64,000 bases of DNA from Salinilacustrithrix sp003476595 (GCA_963972525.1 CAXAUZ010000001.1:310001-374000); one strand, 5' to 3'; positions 9,768 to 18,531 are shown, counted from the first letter of the stretch. Notes: a model not told the origin generated them from the letters alone. Translations and numbers: made by a program.

Positions 9768-10526
9768 GTGGTGTGGGGCCGGCGGCGCCGCGCCCGGCGG
9801 TGGCTGGATGGCTGGGAGCAGGTCGCGGAGACGGCGCTCCCCCAGTGGTCGCTGCTGGACGATCGCGAGCGTGCCCGGCTGGGCGCCCGGGTCGAGCACC
9901 TCGTGCGTCGCAAGCACTGGGAGGCCGCGAGGGGCTTCGAGCTGACCCAGGAGGTGGTGATCACCATCGCCGCCAGCGCCGGGCTGCTCGCGCTCGGCCT
10001 CGACCGCGACTGCTACCGCCACGTGAAGGCGGTCGTGGTCCACCCGAAGACGTTCACGAGCCACGGGGTCCGGGCGACGCACGTCCGCGGCGTCGTGACC
10101 CGAGGACCCCAGCGGCTGCTGGGCCACGCCCGCGACGGTCGGGGCCCGGTGATGCTGTCGTGGCGGGCGGTCCGCCGCGACGTCCGCCACCCCGAGCGTC
10201 GCCAGAACGTCGTGGTGCACGAGTTCGCCCACAAGCTCGACTCCGCCGACGGGCTGTTCGACGGCACCCCCGAGATCACCGACCGCGCCGACCGGGCCGA
10301 GTGGGTCCAGGTGTGCAACCGCGAGTACCGCCGCCTCCGCCGCCGACCCGAGCCCGACCCCGTGCTCCGTCGCTACGCGACCAAGAGCCCGGCCGAGTTC
10401 TTCTCCGTCGCCAGCGAGGTCTTCCTCATGCAGCCACTCGCGCTCGAGGAGCACCACCCCGAGCTCTACCGGGTGCTGTGCGGCTACTACGGCCAGGACC
10501 CCGCGGGGCGGGAGCGCCATCCCTGA
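9768..10526 (+). CDS. MtfA-like zinc-dependent peptidase (M90)
   Basis: Cytoplasmic protein of 252 residues of the MtfA (YeeI) family. The gluzincin motif HEFAHKLD is near residues 150-157, and the downstream AEFFSVASEVFL supplies the third ligand region. In Escherichia coli MtfA titrates the Mlc repressor of glucose uptake; that role cannot be assumed here. Two tandem GTG codons (9768 and 9771) are possible starts. The gene lies one base after glpD, so it is co-transcribed. Confidence 0.87.
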   Translation: MVWGRRRRARRWLDGWEQVAETALPQWSLLDDRERARLGARVEHLVRRKHWEAARGFELTQEVVITIAASAGLLALGLDRDCYRHVKAVVVHPKTFTSHGVRATHVRGVVTRGPQRLLGHARDGRGPVMLSWRAVRRDVRHPERRQNVVVHEFAHKLDSADGLFDGTPEITDRADRAEWVQVCNREYRRLRRRPEPDPVLRRYATKSPAEFFSVASEVFLMQPLALEEHHPELYRVLCGYYGQDPAGRERHP

Positions 10527-10633
10527 AACTGGCAGTCGTGGGGTCGCGCTGCGGCGTGGGCCGCTCGCCGTTCCGGGCCGCTCAGCGCGCATCGGAGGCG
10601 TGCCCAGCGTCCCGGTCCACGCATTCGGGCTCG

Positions 10634-10639
10634 TACAGT
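10634..10639 (+). promoter_or_regulatory. -10 hexamer TACAGT before the FAD-linked oxidase
   Basis: TACAGT ends 8 nt before the GTG at 10648. It lies in the only gap (10527-10647) of the glycerol group. This gap otherwise shows no gene. Confidence 0.5.
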
Positions 10640-10647
10640 GGCCCGCC

Positions 10648-12177
10648 GTGGCCGACCCGATCGCCCTGCCCCCCACCGGACCCGGCGCACCGACGCCGCC
10701 CATCGAGATCCGCGGCGGCGCTGCCGGCGCCCGCGCCCACCTCGGCGAGATGGTGCCGGTGCCGGATCCGGTGATCGATCGGCTCCGCAAGACCGGCGCC
10801 GGGGTGTCCACCGACCATGCGGTGCGGGCCGAGGCGAGCCGCGACTGGTGGCCGGGGGCGATGATCTGGGCCACCGAGGGCGAGGTGCCCGGCCTGGCCG
10901 GCGTGGTCGTCTCCCCCACCGACGCCGAGCAGGTCGCCGCCGTGCTGCGCCTGTGCAACGCCGCTCGCGTGCCGGTCACCGCAGCCGGCGGGCGCTCGGG
11001 CGTGTGCGGGGCGTCGGTGCCGGCCTTCGGCGGCGTCGTGCTCGACACCACCGCGCTCGCCGGCGTCGTGTCCATCGACGAGGAGTCGATGATCCTCGAC
11101 GTCGCGCCCGGGACGTTCGGCGACCACCTCGAAGCCGAGCTGCGAGCGAAGGGCCTCACCGTCGGGCACTGGCCCCAGTCGGTCGCCCTGTCCACCGTCG
11201 GTGGCTGGGTCGCGTGCCGGGGCGCCGGCCAGCTGTCGAACAAGTACGGGAAGATCGAGGACATGGTGGTCGGCCTCGACGTCGTGCTCGCCGACGGCAC
11301 CGCGATCACCACCGGCGGCGGCCCACGCGCTGCGGTCGGGCCGGACCTGACCCAGGTCTTCGTGGGGTCCGAGGGCACGCTCGGGGTCATCACCGGAGTC
11401 CGTCTGCGGCTCCACCCGGCCCCGCAGGCGCAGCGCCACGCCGCCTTCGGGTTCGACTCCTTCGCCGCGGCCAACGACGCCTGTCGGCGCATCGTCCAGC
11501 GGGGCCTGCCCCCGGCCGTGCTGCGGGTGTACGACGCCATCGAGGCCGACCGCAGCTACCAGACCGGCGATCGGGCCGTCCTGCTGGTGATGGACGAGGG
11601 CGACCCGATCGTGGTGGACGCGACGATGGCGATCACCGCGGAGGTCTGCGCTGACGCCGAGGCCCTCGACGGCGACCTGGTCGATCGCTGGCTCTCGCAC
11701 CGCAACGAGGTCTCGGCGCTCGAAGCCCTCATCGGCAAGGGGTACGTCGTCGACACGATGGAGATCTCGGCCCCGTGGTCGCGCCTGGAGGACATCTACG
11801 CCGCGACGACGGGAGCACTCCGCTCCGTGCCGGGCACGCTGGCGGCCAGCGCCCACCAGTCCCACGCCTACTCCGACGGCGCCTGCCTCTACTTCACCTT
11901 CGCCGCCAAGGTCGACGAGGACGGCGAGGGCACGACGGCGCGCGACCGCACCTACGCCCAGCTCTGGGACGTCGGGCAGCGTGCGGTCCTGGCAGCCGGC
12001 GGCACGCTCAGCCACCACCACGGCGTCGGCCTCAACCGCAGCCGCTTCACCGCCGAGGCCCTCGGCGCCGGCCACGCCGTGCTCCAGTCGGTCAAGGACG
12101 CGCTCGACCCCAACGGCATCCTCAACCCCGGCAAGCTCGGCCTGCGCAGCCCGTTCGGCGAGGTCACCTACCCGTGA
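10648..12177 (+). CDS. FAD-binding oxidase, alkyl-DHAP synthase-like
   Basis: Vanillyl-alcohol-oxidase-type flavoprotein of 509 residues. The PP-loop region near residues 108-125 reads TAAGGRSGVCGASVP. The motif GWVACRGAGQLSNKYGKIED further on is characteristic of alkyldihydroxyacetonephosphate synthase relatives. So are SHAYSDGACLYFTF and the histidine cluster GGTLSHHHGVG near residue 455. The C-terminus DPNGILNPGKLGL is standard for FAD_binding_4 oxidases. If a true AGPS, it would exchange the acyl group of acyl-DHAP for an alkyl chain, the first step of ether lipid synthesis. The neighbours glpD (which makes DHAP) and a kinase fit this. Another alpha-hydroxyacid oxidase activity is the alternative. 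The GTG at 10648 follows TACAGT; an in-frame ATG at 10600 is less likely. Confidence 0.82.
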   Translation: MADPIALPPTGPGAPTPPIEIRGGAAGARAHLGEMVPVPDPVIDRLRKTGAGVSTDHAVRAEASRDWWPGAMIWATEGEVPGLAGVVVSPTDAEQVAAVLRLCNAARVPVTAAGGRSGVCGASVPAFGGVVLDTTALAGVVSIDEESMILDVAPGTFGDHLEAELRAKGLTVGHWPQSVALSTVGGWVACRGAGQLSNKYGKIEDMVVGLDVVLADGTAITTGGGPRAAVGPDLTQVFVGSEGTLGVITGVRLRLHPAPQAQRHAAFGFDSFAAANDACRRIVQRGLPPAVLRVYDAIEADRSYQTGDRAVLLVMDEGDPIVVDATMAITAEVCADAEALDGDLVDRWLSHRNEVSALEALIGKGYVVDTMEISAPWSRLEDIYAATTGALRSVPGTLAASAHQSHAYSDGACLYFTFAAKVDEDGEGTTARDRTYAQLWDVGQRAVLAAGGTLSHHHGVGLNRSRFTAEALGAGHAVLQSVKDALDPNGILNPGKLGLRSPFGEVTYP

Positions 12178-12572
12178 TGGGCGGGTTGCTCCACCCCCGG
12201 GCCGTGGCCGCGGGCGCCGGCGTGGCGCTGGCGATCTGCGTGCCGGCCGCGCTCCTCGCCCAGCTGCTGGACGAGTCCGACACGGTGGACGACAACTCGT
12301 CCTGGCTCATCGTCCTGTTCGGCGTGATCCTCGTCGGCATGGGCATCGGGGGCTACGTCGCCGCCAACCTCCGCCTCGATGCGCCCCTCACGAACAGTGC
12401 CGTGGCCGCCCTCGCCGCGTACCTGCTGGTCCAGACGATCGGTGCCGTCCGGCTGCTGGCGGCCGGGGACGACGTGACGTGGGCCGCGATCCCCTTCTTC
12501 GCCCTGCTGTCGGCGTCCGCGGGCATGGCCGGGGGACTGCTCGCCGACCGACGCGCCCGGAAGCCGCGATGA
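12177..12572 (+). CDS. small integral membrane protein (four TM segments)
   Basis: Protein of 131 residues, dominated by hydrophobic stretches: near 8-28 (VAAGAGVALAICVPAALLAQL), 41-60 (WLIVLFGVILVGMGIGGYVA), 71-92 and 100-120. A charged tail RRARKPR ends it. It resembles the TIGR04086-like family of unknown function, but I do not recognise a specific role. The ATG overlaps the preceding TGA by one base, and the 3' end overlaps the next gene as ATGA, so it belongs to the glycerol/ether-lipid operon. A GTG at 12174 is an alternative start. Confidence 0.75.
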   Translation: MGGLLHPRAVAAGAGVALAICVPAALLAQLLDESDTVDDNSSWLIVLFGVILVGMGIGGYVAANLRLDAPLTNSAVAALAAYLLVQTIGAVRLLAAGDDVTWAAIPFFALLSASAGMAGGLLADRRARKPR

Positions 12573-13999
12573 CGATCCTCGTGGTCGATGCCGGCACGTC
12601 CGGCGTCCGCTCGGTCGCCCTCGACGCCGATGGCACGGTCGTGGCCGAGGTCCTCGTCGAGATCCTGCCGAGCTCGCCCGGGCCGGGCCTCGTGGAGATC
12701 GACGCCGCCGCCACCGCCCGGGCCGCCCTCGCCACCGCGACGTCCGTGCTGGACCAGGTCGGGTCGGTCGACGCCGTGGGCATCACCAACCAGCGGGCGT
12801 CGACCATCGCCTGGGACGCCCGCTCCGGCGATCCGGTGGGTCCGGGGATCGGCTGGCAGGACCTGCGCACCGTGGGCCGCTGCCTCGCCCTGCAGCCCGA
12901 GGGCATCCGCATCGCCCCGAACGCGTCGGCCACCAAGGCGGAGTGGCTGGTGCAGCACAGCGACGTCCCCGCCGAGCACCTCCGCATCGGCACGGTCGAC
13001 ACCTGGCTGGCGTGGGTGCTGTCGGGCGGCTCCGCCCACGTCACCGATGCGTCCAACGCCCTGGTCACCGGGCTCTACGACGTGGCGGCCCGGGACTGGT
13101 CGGACGAGCTCCTCGACCTGCTCGGCGTCCCCCGGTCGGTCCTCGCCACCGTCACCGACTCGAGCGGTGCGCTCGCCGAGGCGACGGCGCTGCCGGGTTC
13201 GCCACCGATCACGGCGCTCATTGGCGATCAGCAGGCGTCCCTGCTCGGGCAGGGCTGCATCCACCCGGGGGACACCAAGCTCACCCTCGGCACCGGCGGC
13301 ATGCTCGACATCTGCCTCGGTCCCGACGCCGGCCCGACCCCCGCGCACGGGACGTTCCCCATGATCGGCTGGCGGCTCGGCGGCGTCGACACCTGGGCTC
13401 GGGAGGCGGTGATGCTCTCCGCCGGCACCTGCGTGGAGTGGCTGCGCGACGGCCTCGGCGTCATCGACGACGTCGCCGACAGCGAAGCCCTCGCATCGTC
13501 GGTCCCCGATGCCGGTGACGTCGTGTTCGTCCCGGCCCTGTCCGGCCTGGGCACACCGGTCTGGGACCACGGCGCTCGCGGCCTGCTGGTGGGCATCACC
13601 CGTGGGACCACTCGGGCGCACCTCGCCCGCGCCGTCCTCGAGGGCGTCGCCCTCCGAGCAGCCGACCTGGTGGACGCTGCGGAGGCCGACACCGGACTCC
13701 GGGCGGACGTCCTCCGCGTCGACGGCGGCATGAGCGCCAACCACGTCGTGCTGCAGGCGCTGGCCGATGCCACCCAGCAGCCGGTCGAGCGATCCGGTCA
13801 TCGGGAGGCCACGGCGATCGGCGCCGGCTTCCTCGCCGGGATCGCAGCGGGCACGTGGTCGGACCTGGCCGCAGCCGCCGAGACCCGTGCACCGGCCGAC
13901 CTCATCGAGCCGGACGGCGAGCTCGACCGGGAGCGGTTCGCCGATGCCTGCCGTCGTGGCGCAGGCTGGATCCCAGAGCTCACCAGCCTCGAGCTCTGA
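12569..13999 (+). CDS. FGGY-family carbohydrate kinase, glycerol kinase-like
   Basis: Kinase of 476 residues with the actin-like ATPase fold. The phosphate-1 loop VVDAGTSGVRSVAL is at the N-terminus, and GITNQRAS matches the glycerol kinase region. Others are IGWQDLRT, IGDQQASLLGQGCIHPGDTKLTLGTGG (phosphate-2) and VLRVDGGMSAN (adenosine loop). The signature VEGVALRAADLVDA is the FGGY pattern. Position beside glpD suggests glycerol or a related polyol as substrate, but canonical GlpK is slightly longer and the effector residues cannot be judged. It starts in an ATGA overlap with the membrane protein. Confidence 0.85.
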   Translation: MTILVVDAGTSGVRSVALDADGTVVAEVLVEILPSSPGPGLVEIDAAATARAALATATSVLDQVGSVDAVGITNQRASTIAWDARSGDPVGPGIGWQDLRTVGRCLALQPEGIRIAPNASATKAEWLVQHSDVPAEHLRIGTVDTWLAWVLSGGSAHVTDASNALVTGLYDVAARDWSDELLDLLGVPRSVLATVTDSSGALAEATALPGSPPITALIGDQQASLLGQGCIHPGDTKLTLGTGGMLDICLGPDAGPTPAHGTFPMIGWRLGGVDTWAREAVMLSAGTCVEWLRDGLGVIDDVADSEALASSVPDAGDVVFVPALSGLGTPVWDHGARGLLVGITRGTTRAHLARAVLEGVALRAADLVDAAEADTGLRADVLRVDGGMSANHVVLQALADATQQPVERSGHREATAIGAGFLAGIAAGTWSDLAAAAETRAPADLIEPDGELDRERFADACRRGAGWIPELTSLEL

Positions 14000-14032
14000 G
14001 CCGACTCCCCTCACCCCCAGGAGCTCGTCCGC

Positions 14033-14659
14033 GTGCCATCCCCCCGGGTCGATCGACCCGACCGCCGATCCTTCCTCCGCCACGCCACCGTCGGCGGCGC
14101 GGTCACGATCGGCACCGCGCTCGTCCCCAGCACCCGGTTCCTGCCGGCCGCCGCCGCACAGGGCGTCACCGACGAGGACCTGGCCGCCTTCGGTGAGTCG
14201 ATGGAGCTCGTCGCGGTCGCCGCGTACGAGCGCGGGATCGAGCTGCTCTCCGAGGACCTCGCACCCGTGCTGCAGACGTTCCGCGGCCACCACCAGGAGC
14301 ACGCCGAGGCCTTCGCCGAGCTGGCGGGGTCCGCCGCCACCGGGGAGGCGAACGCTGCGCTGCTCGAAGCACTGACCCCCGCGATCGATGCGCTCTCCAC
14401 CCAGAACGAGGTCCTCCGCTTCGCCCGAGACCTCGAGAACCAGCTGGCCGTCACCTGCGGGCACCTCCTCCGCACCGTGGAGAGCGGCAACCACGTGTCG
14501 ACGATCGGATCGATCCTGCCGACGGAGGCATCCCACGCGGCGGAGCTCAGCTACGAGCTCCAGGAGGGGCCCGATGGCTGGTTCCCGGCCGGTCCGGTCG
14601 AGTCGGCCGACATCACCTCCGGCTTCGACCCCGCCGTCTTCCCGGTTGGTGGGCCGTGA
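14033..14659 (+). CDS. Tat-exported ferritin-like domain protein
   Basis: Protein of 208 residues with a twin-arginine signal: RRSFLRH at residues 11-17, then a hydrophobic stretch ending in FLPAAAAQ. The mature part is helical with ferritin-like features. ESMELVAVAAYERGIELL and FRGHHQEHAEAF supply Glu and His that could bind a di-metal centre. It resembles the ferritin-like/DUF4439 group rather than classical ferritin. The GTG at 14033 has an AGGAG 9 nt upstream. Its stop overlaps the next gene (GTGA), and that gene encodes a second protein of the same type, so the two probably work together in the cell envelope. Confidence 0.78.
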   Translation: MPSPRVDRPDRRSFLRHATVGGAVTIGTALVPSTRFLPAAAAQGVTDEDLAAFGESMELVAVAAYERGIELLSEDLAPVLQTFRGHHQEHAEAFAELAGSAATGEANAALLEALTPAIDALSTQNEVLRFARDLENQLAVTCGHLLRTVESGNHVSTIGSILPTEASHAAELSYELQEGPDGWFPAGPVESADITSGFDPAVFPVGGP

Positions 14660-15321
14660 CCGTCGACGACGCTGGTCGCTCGCGTCGGGACGTCCTGCGC
14701 ATCGGCGGGACGACGGTGGTCCTGGGCGCGCTGCTGGCCGCCTGCAGCTCGGATGACGACCCGCCGACAGCCGCGCCACGGGACGAGACGGAGCCGACGC
14801 GGTCGGACGCCGGGCCCGCCCGCGGGGCTGACCTCGACGTGCGCCTCCTCAACACCGCGCTCTCGCTGGAGACCCTCGTCATCGCCACGTACCAGGCCGC
14901 CTTCGACCTCGGCTTCATCCAGAGCGGGTCGGTCACCGACGCCGTCACGCGCTTCCAGCAGCACCACGGGGAGCACCAGGGCACACTCGTCGCCGCCGTC
15001 GAGGCGTCGGGCGCCGAGCCCTTCCTCACACCCAACCCGGTCGTGAAGGCCGGGCTGGTCGACCCGACGATGCTGACGGTCACCGCCGAACGGGACTTCG
15101 TCAGGCTCGCACGAGACCTGGAGCAGGCGTCGGCCCAGCTGTACGTGCACGCCACCACGGGTCTGAGCACGCAGGAGCTGCGCTCGACGGCGATGTCGAT
15201 CGCCGGGGTCGCGGCCCGGCGGGCCAGCATCCTCGGCCTGCTGGGTGACCTCAGCTCCGAGCGCCTCGCCTTCGTCCCCACCGACAACCCGCTGCCAACG
15301 GACGCCATCGTCACGGACTGA
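14656..15321 (+). CDS. Tat-exported ferritin-like lipoprotein
   Basis: Protein of 221 residues. The N-terminus has both a twin-arginine motif (SRRDVLR, residues 9-15) and a lipobox LLAAC with the lipidated Cys at 30. The mature domain contains LNTALSLETLVIATYQAAFD and QQHHGEHQGTL, the same Glu/His layout as the upstream gene, so a membrane-anchored ferritin-like partner is likely. The GTG start overlaps the previous TGA. A role in metal or peroxide handling is plausible from the fold, not proven. Confidence 0.78.
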   Translation: MTVDDAGRSRRDVLRIGGTTVVLGALLAACSSDDDPPTAAPRDETEPTRSDAGPARGADLDVRLLNTALSLETLVIATYQAAFDLGFIQSGSVTDAVTRFQQHHGEHQGTLVAAVEASGAEPFLTPNPVVKAGLVDPTMLTVTAERDFVRLARDLEQASAQLYVHATTGLSTQELRSTAMSIAGVAARRASILGLLGDLSSERLAFVPTDNPLPTDAIVTD

Positions 15322-15326
15322 CCCGG

Positions 15327-16637
15327 TCAGCCGATGGCGTCGGCCGCGTCGCGGAAGGCAGGCGTGAGCACCTGACCGATGGTCGGGAACGGGAGGACGA
15401 GCTCGGCCGCGTCCTGGACGGTGCAGCCGCAGTGCAGCAGCGCAGCCACGATGCCGATGACGTCGTCGAAACGTGCGCCCGTGCCGGAGCACCCGAGGAG
15501 CGCTCCGGTGGTGCGGTCGGCCACCACGACGACGACGCCGTCCTCGAGGTCGTCGGTGGCGTAGCGGGCGACATCGGAGTAGCGGGCGGTCCCGACGACC
15601 ACGTCGAGCCCCTCGTCGTCGGCCGCCTCGGCGGTGAGGCCGATGGCAGCCACCGGCGGGGCGGTGAACACGCAGTGCGCCATGTGCTCGGTGGGCGGTC
15701 CGGGGGGTGCGTCGGTGAGGAGCCAGGCGAGCCGTCGGGCCTCGTGGTTCGCCCCGTGCGTCCACGGCGACCGTCCGTTGACGTCGCCGATCGCCCGGAG
15801 CCAGTCGCGCCCCTCGACCCGGTACTCGTCGTCGACGGCAGGGTCGTCGTCGATCCCGACGTGCTCCAGCCCGAGCCCGGACCAGCGGGGTGCCTGGCCC
15901 GTGGCCACCAGCATCGCTGCTGCTTCGATCGTCGCGCCGGTGGAGAGCGTCGCCCGGAGGCCTCCGGCTGTCTCGGAGGCGGCCGTCACCTCGGCATCGG
16001 TGCAGACCTCGATCCCGGCGTCGCGGAGCTGGACGGCCAGGCGGTCGGCAACGGCCGCATCGACGCCGCCGCCGAGCAGCGCGCCGGCCTCCACGACGGT
16101 GGCGTGGCGATCGAAGCCGGCCATGATCGTGGCCGCCTCGCAGCCGATGGCACCGCCCCCGAGCACCAGCAGCGACTCGGGCAGCTCGTCGGCCACCATG
16201 AGCTCGTCGCTCGTCATCCACGGGATGTCATCCAGGCCGTCGATGGGCGGCACCACCGGAGCGGAGCCGGTGGCCAGGACCACGTGGCGGGCACGCCAGC
16301 GCCGGCCGTCGGACTCGACCACGCCTTCGTCGACGAGGCCGGCCCGGCTCCGGATCAGCGTGACGCCGGCATCCTGCAGGGCGTCGGCGTGGGAGCCGTC
16401 GTCGAGGTGCGCGATGACCTCGTCACGGTGCCTGCGGGCGTCGTCCCAGGAGGAACCGGAGGTGGCGTCGTGGAGCAGGCTCTTGCTCGGCATGCACGCC
16501 GTGAAGGGGCACTCGCCGCCGACCCGGTCGGGTTCGAAGCCGACCACGTGGAGACCCTGCTCGGCCAGCGCCGTGGCCAGGGCCTCTCCGGCCGAACCGA
16601 GACCGATGACGGCGACGTCGACGATCTGGGAGGTCAC
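15327..16637 (-). CDS. class I pyridine nucleotide-disulfide oxidoreductase
   Basis: Flavoprotein of 436 residues related to dihydrolipoamide dehydrogenase and mercuric reductase. N-terminal FAD motif VIGLGSAGEALATAL; redox-active pair in GGECPFTACMPSKSLL near residues 41-56 (Cys separated by four residues, as in class I). The second dinucleotide motif LVLGGGAIGCEAATIMA binds NAD(P)H, and RAIGDVNG completes the FAD site. The dimerisation domain at the C-terminus is short and the usual HPT-x(4)-E active-site motif is not obvious, so the exact disulfide substrate is unclear. Convergent with the ferritin-like lipoprotein, with 5 nt between stops. GTG start. Confidence 0.87.
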   Translation of the reverse strand: MTSQIVDVAVIGLGSAGEALATALAEQGLHVVGFEPDRVGGECPFTACMPSKSLLHDATSGSSWDDARRHRDEVIAHLDDGSHADALQDAGVTLIRSRAGLVDEGVVESDGRRWRARHVVLATGSAPVVPPIDGLDDIPWMTSDELMVADELPESLLVLGGGAIGCEAATIMAGFDRHATVVEAGALLGGGVDAAVADRLAVQLRDAGIEVCTDAEVTAASETAGGLRATLSTGATIEAAAMLVATGQAPRWSGLGLEHVGIDDDPAVDDEYRVEGRDWLRAIGDVNGRSPWTHGANHEARRLAWLLTDAPPGPPTEHMAHCVFTAPPVAAIGLTAEAADDEGLDVVVGTARYSDVARYATDDLEDGVVVVVADRTTGALLGCSGTGARFDDVIGIVAALLHCGCTVQDAAELVLPFPTIGQVLTPAFRDAADAIG

Positions 16638-16900
16638 CGGCTCACGGCCGGATGCGTGCGGCGAGCGCGAGGCTCACGCCGACGATGGTGGCGGTGGCGT
16701 GCACGAGGTGACGTGCAGGCCGTCGGATGGCACCGGGGGGTGGGGGCAGCGCGAGCACGGGGAACTTCCTGTGACGGATGGTGCAGACGGGGAACCCGTC
16801 CTCCCTACCCTCTGCGGACCCGTCCATGACCGACGTGGCCGACGGCACACGTGCTGCGCGGGGTGCAGCGCCGATGGGTGCAGCAGCGGTGGTCGGGTGC

Positions 16901-16906
16901 CACACT
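16901..16906 (+). promoter_or_regulatory. putative -10 (CACACT) of rnpB
   Basis: CACACT lies 8 nt before the 5' end predicted from the P1 helix. The same hexamer precedes the universal stress protein gene. The 277 bases between the reductase gene and the RNA hold nothing else I can support. Confidence 0.4.
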
Positions 16907-16914
16907 GACGACAA

Positions 16915-17269
<355 letters not shown>

Positions 17270-17317
17270 CCATCCCGAGATCGGCATCTCCGGGTCAAGG
17301 CGACCTCGCCTTGTGCC

Positions 17318-17740
17318 TCAGCCGTCGAGCGGATTCGCGACGTGGAGGCCCCGACCGGATGCGGCATCGCACAGCGCTCCGTCTGCGCTGGCCAGGATGT
17401 CGGCCCCGATGAGCAGCGCGCCGGCGAGGTGGACCGCGTCGTAGACGCGCAAGCCGTCGGCCTCCGCGAGATCGGCTGCCGCAGCGATCAGATCCTCGCC
17501 GACTTCGACGAGGTGCAGCTCCTCGATGAGTGCTTCGGCCTCGCTCTTCGCGTCACGATGCTGATCGTCGGTGAGCCGCCCTACCCGGTGGGCTGCGGCC
17601 AGCGCCGATCGAGCCTCGACGACGACCAGACCGACCGACGCCAGCGCATCAGCTGCGTCCCAGATCACGCCAGCCACGTCCGACCCCGCCTCCTCGACGA
17701 CGAGCTTCAGCAGCGTCGAGGTGTCCACGTAGGTGATCAC
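17318..17740 (-). CDS. vapC: PIN-domain toxin, VapC family
   Basis: Ribonuclease toxin of 140 residues. PIN fold acidic residues are present: VDTSTLLKL (Asp6), a Glu in VVVEARSAL near residue 43, and the C-terminal YDAVHLAGAL with its Asp followed by ADILASADGAL. The start overlaps the stop of the antitoxin gene as ATGA, the typical vapBC order (antitoxin first). RNA target unknown. It ends 48 bases past rnpB on the opposite strand. Confidence 0.9.
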   Translation of the reverse strand: MITYVDTSTLLKLVVEEAGSDVAGVIWDAADALASVGLVVVEARSALAAAHRVGRLTDDQHRDAKSEAEALIEELHLVEVGEDLIAAAADLAEADGLRVYDAVHLAGALLIGADILASADGALCDAASGRGLHVANPLDG

Positions 17741-18015
17741 CGACGCTGCTCGGAGACGAGGTCGCTCACCGAACCCTTCGCCTCGACGCGCCGGCTCGGG
17801 CGACGCCGAGTCCTTCGAGTCGGGGCACGGACGACGCCGGCTGCCACGAGGTCAGCCAGCCGATCGGTCGACTCATCGATCGCCGACAGCCGAGCGACGG
17901 GACGACCGCGGTCGGTCACGATGACCTCCTCGCCGGCGCGCACGCGCTCCAGGTACCTGCTCAAGCCGTTCTTGAGATCACGGATCCCGACCTCGGTCGA
18001 TGTAGCTACCTCCAT
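17737..18015 (-). CDS. vapB: Phd/YefM-type antitoxin, VapB
   Basis: Antitoxin of 92 residues. The N-terminal DNA-binding Phd/YefM fold is clear in VGIRDLKNGLSRYLERVRAG followed by EEVIVTDRGRPVARLSAI. The Arg-rich C-terminus should wrap the toxin. The ATG at 18015 lies 6 nt after a TACAAT -10, so the mRNA is probably leaderless. Two identical GTAGCTAC palindromes flank and overlap the promoter and start, giving a direct route for autorepression by the VapBC complex. Confidence 0.9.
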   Translation of the reverse strand: MEVATSTEVGIRDLKNGLSRYLERVRAGEEVIVTDRGRPVARLSAIDESTDRLADLVAAGVVRAPTRRTRRRPSRRVEAKGSVSDLVSEQRR

Positions 18016-18032
18016 GACATCATTGTAGCTAC
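18002..18032 (-). promoter_or_regulatory. vapBC promoter with paired GTAGCTAC operators
   Basis: The self-complementary octamer GTAGCTAC occurs at 18002-18009 (inside codons 3-5 of vapB) and again at 18025-18032. The centres are 23 bp apart, about two helical turns. The second copy overlaps the -10 hexamer TACAAT (18027-18022). Phd-type antitoxins usually bind such repeated palindromes cooperatively with their toxin, so this is the likely autoregulatory operator. Confidence 0.65.
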
Positions 18033-18109
18033 TTCACGGGTCGTGGGTGGCACGAGCTCGGCGATCGTCTCGGTCACACCGAGGACCTGCTGCGGGCGGC
18101 GGTCTGCGC

Positions 18110-18490
18110 TCAGGCCGAGCCGAGCGGCGCGCAGTCGTGGCCGCAGCCGCCGGCGTCGTCGGGCCCGGCAGCCGGGCGGTGCAGCACGGCCTTGACCGGG
18201 GTCAGGCGCACCGTGCGCTCCTCCCCCGCCACCACCTCGCCGGTGGCGTCGAAGATCAGCGAGTAGCCGTCGGGCTCGTTCGGGGGCACGACGACGCTGA
18301 CCTCGGCCCGCTCGGCCAGGTTGGCGGCCGTGTGGCGGCCGCACCCGGCGGTGAAGGCACCGTCGACCCAGGTGAGGTAGACGGCCACGAGGTGCGGCCC
18401 GCCGGTGTCACCGGCCGTGATCACGTAGGCGGGGCGCTCGTGGGCGGCGAGCTCGTCACGCAGGGCATCGAGGTCCACGGGGATCGACAT
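18110..18490 (-). CDS. pyridoxamine 5'-phosphate oxidase-like FMN-binding split-barrel protein
   Basis: Small protein of 126 residues. The sequence ERPAYVITAGDTGGPHLVAV and the later GRHTAANLAERAEVSVV fit the flavin-reductase/PNPOx split barrel, found in many actinobacterial F420- or FMN-binding proteins. The C-terminus carries CGHDC, a possible metal or disulfide pair not usual in the family. The ATG at 18490 is 6 nt after TACCCT (18502-18497). Its promoter is back to back with that of the HNH gene. Cofactor and substrate not determined. Confidence 0.75.
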   Translation of the reverse strand: MSIPVDLDALRDELAAHERPAYVITAGDTGGPHLVAVYLTWVDGAFTAGCGRHTAANLAERAEVSVVVPPNEPDGYSLIFDATGEVVAGEERTVRLTPVKAVLHRPAAGPDDAGGCGHDCAPLGSA

Positions 18491-18496
18491 GCCGCG

Positions 18497-18525
18497 AGGG
18501 TACGGCGACGGATGGCACGTACCGT
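18497..18525. promoter_or_regulatory. divergent leaderless promoter pair
   Basis: Minus-strand TACCCT (18502-18497) serves the gene starting at 18490. Plus-strand TACCGT (18520-18525) serves the gene starting at 18532. Both have a 6-nt spacer to the start codon, so the whole 41-bp intergenic region is promoter. Confidence 0.6.
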
Positions 18526-18531
18526 CGCGAC

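Noticed and set aside
10527..10647. AACTGGCAG after the mtfA-like gene as a terminator arm
   Set aside because: No complementary arm lies nearby, so no hairpin can be drawn; noted only as a match to the hairpin at 36439.
16642..16830. Possible small membrane peptide on the minus strand, ending VGVSLALAARIRP just before the reductase
   Set aside because: Only the last 20 residues look helical; there is no -10 hexamer or ribosome site, and upstream the frame runs into rnpB.
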